Under the pieces are notes generated by a model that made no database searches, was not told the origin of the DNA, and saw only the letters and a program-made list of their open reading frames with translations. The translations under genes were made by a program, and so were the position numbers. From the NCBI GenBank assembly GCA_003448685.1, contig DLXW01000037.1, forward strand, positions 1 to 10,821: a stretch of 10,821 bases of DNA, read 5' to 3'. The stretch comes from Cyanothece sp. UBA12306. GTDB lineage: Bacteria; Cyanobacteriota; Cyanobacteriia; Cyanobacteriales; Microcystaceae. Positions 7,647 to 10,821 of this stretch are shown here, in pieces (positions within the stretch are counted from its first letter, which is position 1; the number at the start of each line of letters is the position of its first letter).

Positions 7647-7651
7647 TTTAA
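7647..7651. repeat. Target-site duplication TTTAA, left copy
   Basis: TTTAA here matches 7773-7777 on the other side of the inserted element. Because element ends and flank overlap in sequence, a 3-bp (TTA) or 4-bp (TTAA) parse is also possible. The net inserted length is 126 bp in every parse. Confidence 0.7.
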
Positions 7652-7772
7652 CTCACATCTTGCACCAAGCTTCAAAAGCACACAAAACCCGATTTTGAAG
7701 GGCTGAAACCCTATTAAATTCGTTGCCATTTAGGCCAAAATCGGGTTTTCAACGTCAGGTGCAAGATGTGAG
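7652..7772. mobile_element. 121-bp non-autonomous MITE-like element inside the amidohydrolase gene
   Basis: The ends are perfect inverted repeats: AACTCACATCTTGCACC at 7650-7666 against 7758-7774, of which 15 bp lie within the element proper. A second perfect 14-bp inverted repeat, AAAACCCGATTTTG (7684-7697) against 7736-7749, lies inside, so either strand can fold into a long two-part hairpin with an asymmetric internal loop (17 against 8 bases). TTTAA flanks it on both sides as a target-site duplication. It encodes no transposase and must have been moved in trans. The IS family is not identified; the ambiguous 3-5-bp duplication does not decide it. It is unrelated in sequence to the element at 6835-6932. 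Confidence 0.88.
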
Positions 7773-7777
7773 TTTAA
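7773..7777. repeat. Target-site duplication TTTAA, right copy
   Basis: This is the direct repeat of 7647-7651. On the minus strand the duplicated bases read TTAAA and supply the GTT AAA (Val-Lys) codons at the junction of the restored amidohydrolase frame. Confidence 0.7.
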
Positions 7778-8317
7778 CAAGGTTGGGGCGTAAAACAACT
7801 GCTGTCCAGCCAAACTCTGCTACTCGGCGTAACTCTGATATCATTTGCTCTGGTTCATGCAAATTAATGGTGCCGACTCCTTGAAGTCTTTGAGGATTGT
7901 AACTGCAATAATCCCTTAACCAATTATTATAAGCGTGGACAAATGCTCCTGCTATCTTAGGTTCCATCGTATCGATCCCTAACAGCCACAAACTAATAGT
8001 TGGATAAACATACGCAATATCGATGCCCATCTGTTCCATTGCCCTTAGATGAGATTCGGGACTAAAACGGCTGAGTACAGAAGCACTATGAGATTTCATA
8101 ATCTGTTGAATCCCTATCTGGCGAACTTGGGCAGAAATTTTATGATAGATTTTCTCCCCCTTAATTGTCATATCTGTTGAGGGAGCAAAAGCTTTGAATT
8201 CTGATGGGAGATAGTCTGGCCACATTTCTGTTGGCTCAAACACATGGGAGTCTGCATCGATAATTCGGTAGTTGGCAAGCATGGGTTTTCACAGTCGAGT
8301 TGTAATAGGTTATGCCT

Positions 8318-9706
8318 TTAAATTTCAGCAACAGAATAGCGGTTCCGTCCCTGTTGTTTCGCTCTATAAAGAGCTTTATCAGCTAGATTAATTAAGTTAG
8401 CAGGTGAACTTGCTGATATAGGGATGATACTAGCAATTCCTAAACTAATAGAGACAAGCTGACTAACTTTTGATTGTTTGTGGGGAATTGCTAAGGTGTA
8501 AATAGCGTGTTGGATATTCTCTACAACGGTAATTGCTCCTTGCTGATCTGTATTTGGTAGGATTATGATAAATTCTTCCCCACCATAACGAGCAATTGAA
8601 TCAACAGAACGATTCAGGATTTTCTTTACAGTTTGAGCGATTTGCTTTAAACAATCATCTCCCGCTTGATGACCATAGCAGTCATTATACAATTTAAAAT
8701 AATCTACATCAAATAAAATTATGGATAAAGTTTGCTTTTCCCTTTGAGCACGTTTCCATTCTTTAGCGATACTTATATCAAAAGTCCGACGATTATAAAT
8801 CCCTGTTAATCCGTCAATAGTTGCTCGACGATTAAGTTCTAATTCTCTCTTTTTCCTTTCGGTAATATTTCTAACAGTAAGGGAAAATCCATCAGCTAAT
8901 TTAATGGCACTGAGATGATACCATTTTTTTCCTTGTTTACACTGATAACTCAAATCTTTGTTTAAGGATAGTCCTGTTTCTACAATTTCAACAAATAAGG
9001 CAAACAAACTAAAATCAAGTTGCTCATCAAGTTGTTCAAGAAAATTTTTCAAGATTAATTGTCCGCTAAAATCTTCTGGTTGTTGATTAAACAGTTCTGC
9101 TAGAATAGGATTAATTACTAAGCAGCGAAAATCTGCGATTTTTCCGGTCTTTGAATTTCTAACTGATTCAAAAGCAGCAATTCCATCAAGGGAATTAGTT
9201 AAAACACTTGAAATTAAGGCTCTTGATTGATATAGTATAGATTGAGCTTCTTTCCTTAGTTTAATTTCTTTTTCGAGTTTTTTTTGTTTCTGGATTAATA
9301 GTTCTTTATCATTCTGTAAGAGTTTTTGTTGCTTTTTAATGGTTAACTGACTATTAATTCTCGCTAAAACTTCTTCTTCCTGAAAAGGTTTAGTAATATA
9401 GTCAATTCCTCCCACTTCAAAGGCTTTTACTTTATCAAATACTTCACTCAAAGCACTAATAAAAATGATGGGAACATCTTTAGTTTTGTCATCGGATTTT
9501 AAGCGTTGACAAACCTCATATCCATCCATATCTGGCATTTTTATATCCAATAATATCAAATCAGGAGGTTCTATTTGTACTGCTTCGATTGCACTTTCTC
9601 CATCCACAGTCTTTCTAACTTTATAATTCTTACCTTTTAACATGGTTGTCAAAACTTTTAAATTAGGGAGTTGGTCATCAACAATTAAAATAGTTTCTGA
9701 AGTCAT
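8318..9706 (-). CDS. Response regulator diguanylate cyclase (REC-PAS-GGDEF)
   Basis: This 462-residue cytosolic protein should make c-di-GMP from two GTP under phosphorylation control. The REC domain (about 4-121) has acidic D10/D11, phosphoacceptor D54, S84 and K106, all intact. A Lys/Glu-rich coiled coil (about 122-160) leads to a PAS-like domain (about 160-285) ending in the PAC-type segment RNITERKK. The GGDEF domain (about 290-460) has FDVDYFK with metal ligand D333, YGHQAGD, the active site GGEEF (375-379) and, five residues upstream, RSVD (366-369), the canonical RxxD inhibitory site. It should therefore be catalytically competent and product-inhibited. ATG 9706 gives a complete REC domain; no strong ribosome-binding site precedes it. 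It lies 87 bases after the hybrid kinase stop on the same strand, which makes that kinase its likely partner, and 35 bases before the amidohydrolase start. Confidence 0.92.
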   Translation of the reverse strand: MTSETILIVDDQLPNLKVLTTMLKGKNYKVRKTVDGESAIEAVQIEPPDLILLDIKMPDMDGYEVCQRLKSDDKTKDVPIIFISALSEVFDKVKAFEVGGIDYITKPFQEEEVLARINSQLTIKKQQKLLQNDKELLIQKQKKLEKEIKLRKEAQSILYQSRALISSVLTNSLDGIAAFESVRNSKTGKIADFRCLVINPILAELFNQQPEDFSGQLILKNFLEQLDEQLDFSLFALFVEIVETGLSLNKDLSYQCKQGKKWYHLSAIKLADGFSLTVRNITERKKRELELNRRATIDGLTGIYNRRTFDISIAKEWKRAQREKQTLSIILFDVDYFKLYNDCYGHQAGDDCLKQIAQTVKKILNRSVDSIARYGGEEFIIILPNTDQQGAITVVENIQHAIYTLAIPHKQSKVSQLVSISLGIASIIPISASSPANLINLADKALYRAKQQGRNRYSVAEI

Positions 9707-9793
9707 TGTATTTTACTTTGTAGATAATTGATACTGTATAAAATTAGAGAATTTTTGTTTTATTTCAATTAGGAGACATTTAAATAGAAAAAA

Positions 9794-10821
9794 TTATTCA
9801 AGATTAGTAGAGGATATTGATTTAATAATCTCTTTAATTTTTTTGATTTGAAAGGTATCAACTAAAACAGTTAATTTATCTGCTAATAAAGAATGGCTTT
9901 CAGGAATTTCCTCAATCAACTCTAAAATCAAGTCATCATCTAAAACTTTACTCCCATGATACAATCTCTCTAACCATTCTTGAGGCATTATTTTAAAATC
10001 ATCTGAGGTTAAATTTAGTGATTTGGTTTTAGTTGTCTCTTCTTCTTCATATACATATTCAACTCCTAAGTGTTTGGAAATTACTTCAAAAATGACTGAT
10101 TCTCGAAATGGTTTTCTGATAAAACCATCACATCCTGCGGATAATACAACAGCTTTTTCCTCTTCTAAAACACTAGCGGTTAAAGCAACAATAGCCGTAG
10201 CATTTCCTTTAATGATACCTTTAATATGTTGAGTAGCTTCATACCCATCCATAATGGGCATTCTCATATCCATAAATATCAAATGAGGTTGCCATGCTGC
10301 CCATTTTTTGATTGCTTCTTGCCCGTTACTCGCTTCTTGCACTTCAAAACCGACTGGTTGTAAAAGTTTAATTAATAGTAAACGATTGGCGGGACGATCA
10401 TCCACAATTAAAATCTTATAATGAGGTTGTTCAGGTTGTAAAGCAATGACATGACGAATAATAGGTTTAGTTTCTATAGCGTCAGCATTAACCTTAGTAA
10501 TCTTAATATTAAAACTAAAAGTTGTGCCGACTCCTACCTCACTTGTTACCGTAATATCTCCTCCCATTAACTGAACAAATTTTCGACTAATTGGTAATCC
10601 TAAACCTGTCCCTTCGCTACTTTTTTTACCACTTTCTGTTTGTGCAAATGCTTCAAATAATTTATCTAATTCTTCTATTGCTATGCCCACACCGGTATCT
10701 TGAATTGTTATATTTATATAGTCATCATTGGTCAGAGGTTTTGAGTCGTTATTTAAGCTGCTGTCTTTGCTGTCTGAATGTTGGTTTCCTACTTGCACAA
10801 AAACCCCACCTTCTGCAGTAC
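9794..10821 (-). CDS. Hybrid sensor histidine kinase, C-terminal part (runs off the right edge)
   Basis: The frame is open to the window edge, where it reads TAEGGVFVQVG, matching the end of an HATPase N-box region; the GTG at 10798 is not the real start. Of the 341 visible residues, the HATPase_c part shows the G1 box DTGVGI (41-46), F-box LFEAFAQ (54-60) and G2 box GTGLGL (70-75). A fused REC domain follows (about 134-255) with D140/D141, phosphoacceptor D184, T214 and K236. The C-terminal 80 residues are helical and highly charged, of unknown role; no clear Hpt motif is seen. A polar Ser/Asp/Asn-rich insertion of about 20 residues precedes G1. The sensor region, DHp helix and phosphorylated His lie outside the window. 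By gene order it probably passes phosphate, directly or through another protein, to the adjacent REC-GGDEF regulator. Confidence 0.9.
   Translation of the reverse strand, partial: TAEGGVFVQVGNQHSDSKDSSLNNDSKPLTNDDYINITIQDTGVGIAIEELDKLFEAFAQTESGKKSSEGTGLGLPISRKFVQLMGGDITVTSEVGVGTTFSFNIKITKVNADAIETKPIIRHVIALQPEQPHYKILIVDDRPANRLLLIKLLQPVGFEVQEASNGQEAIKKWAAWQPHLIFMDMRMPIMDGYEATQHIKGIIKGNATAIVALTASVLEEEKAVVLSAGCDGFIRKPFRESVIFEVISKHLGVEYVYEEEETTKTKSLNLTSDDFKIMPQEWLERLYHGSKVLDDDLILELIEEIPESHSLLADKLTVLVDTFQIKKIKEIIKSISSTNLE

Larger units (their letters stand above)
7068..8282 (-). pseudogene. Amidohydrolase (amidohydrolase_2 / COG2159 type) interrupted by a MITE-like insertion
   Basis: Both halves belong to one TIM-barrel metal-dependent hydrolase, the superfamily that includes ACMSD-type decarboxylases. 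The N-terminal piece (8282 to the TGA at 7755-7757, 175 residues) carries DADSHVFEP near its start, in place of the usual D-x-H-x-H metal motif. The C-terminal piece carries HACSHPMEQM, LLESGCGWLPYWLWRLDEE and the metal-ligand segment FGSDYPHMDH. The halves are in the same frame. Removing 126 bp of insert and target duplication joins ...RPNLV-KGRLLSHP... without a gap and restores 362 codons. Sequence from the insert to 7068 stays open, and no ATG suitable for making a long C-terminal piece is seen; TTG 7550 is weak. The gene follows the diguanylate cyclase by 35 bases on the same strand, so it was probably cotranscribed. ATG 8282 has no clear ribosome-binding site. The substrate is unknown. 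Confidence 0.88.

Noticed and set aside
7647..7777. CRISPR-like or riboswitch interpretation of the repeats
   Set aside because: There is one pair of inverted repeats, not an array of direct repeats. Position inside a coding sequence, target duplications and a clean empty-site reconstruction fit a transposable element.

Overview
The window looks like chromosomal DNA from a unicellular, AT-rich cyanobacterium. The evidence is a divergent phosphoketolase of a type I associate with cyanobacteria, a double PRC-barrel protein with an acidic tail, REC-PAS-GGDEF and hybrid-kinase signalling proteins, and a GCGATCGC (HIP1) octamer. The genus cannot be fixed from sequence alone; Crocosphaera/Cyanothece-like or Microcystis-like genomes would fit.

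Layout. (1) 172-1523, plus strand: a MAPEG-family membrane protein followed immediately by a membrane-anchored SGNH/GDSL hydrolase, with start and stop overlapping as ATGA. (2) 1616-3836, minus strand: a Gfo/Idh/MocA oxidoreductase lies downstream of a PRC-barrel protein, with a 12-step hairpin between them. (3) 4001-4399, plus strand: a decayed outer-membrane beta-barrel gene with no ATG and an in-frame stop 12 codons before its barrel-type C-terminus. (4) 4631-6829, plus strand: a 732-residue phosphoketolase/transketolase-like TPP enzyme. (5) 6835-6932: a 98-bp palindromic element with perfect 16-bp terminal inverted repeats, in the convergent gap. (6) 7068 to the right edge, minus strand: a signalling block read right to left. 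It holds a hybrid histidine kinase (cut by the window edge), a REC-PAS-GGDEF diguanylate cyclase, and an amidohydrolase split by a MITE-like insertion.

The clearest molecular event is in the amidohydrolase. A 121-bp palindromic element (7652-7772) with 15-17-bp terminal inverted repeats sits between TTTAA direct repeats. The net insertion is 126 bp, exactly 42 codons, so the frame is preserved on both sides. The insert carries three in-frame stops, all TGA. Removing it restores a continuous 362-codon gene, which points to a recent insertion.

Functionally, the kinase and cyclase could form a phosphorelay controlling c-di-GMP; the cyclase has an intact GGEEF active site and an RxxD inhibitory site. 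The phosphoketolase-like enzyme would act in central carbon metabolism but lacks the classical XFP signatures, so its exact reaction is open. I found no CRISPR array, tRNA, rRNA, phage module or obvious new multi-gene system. The unusual content is mobile-element decay and the divergent TPP enzyme.
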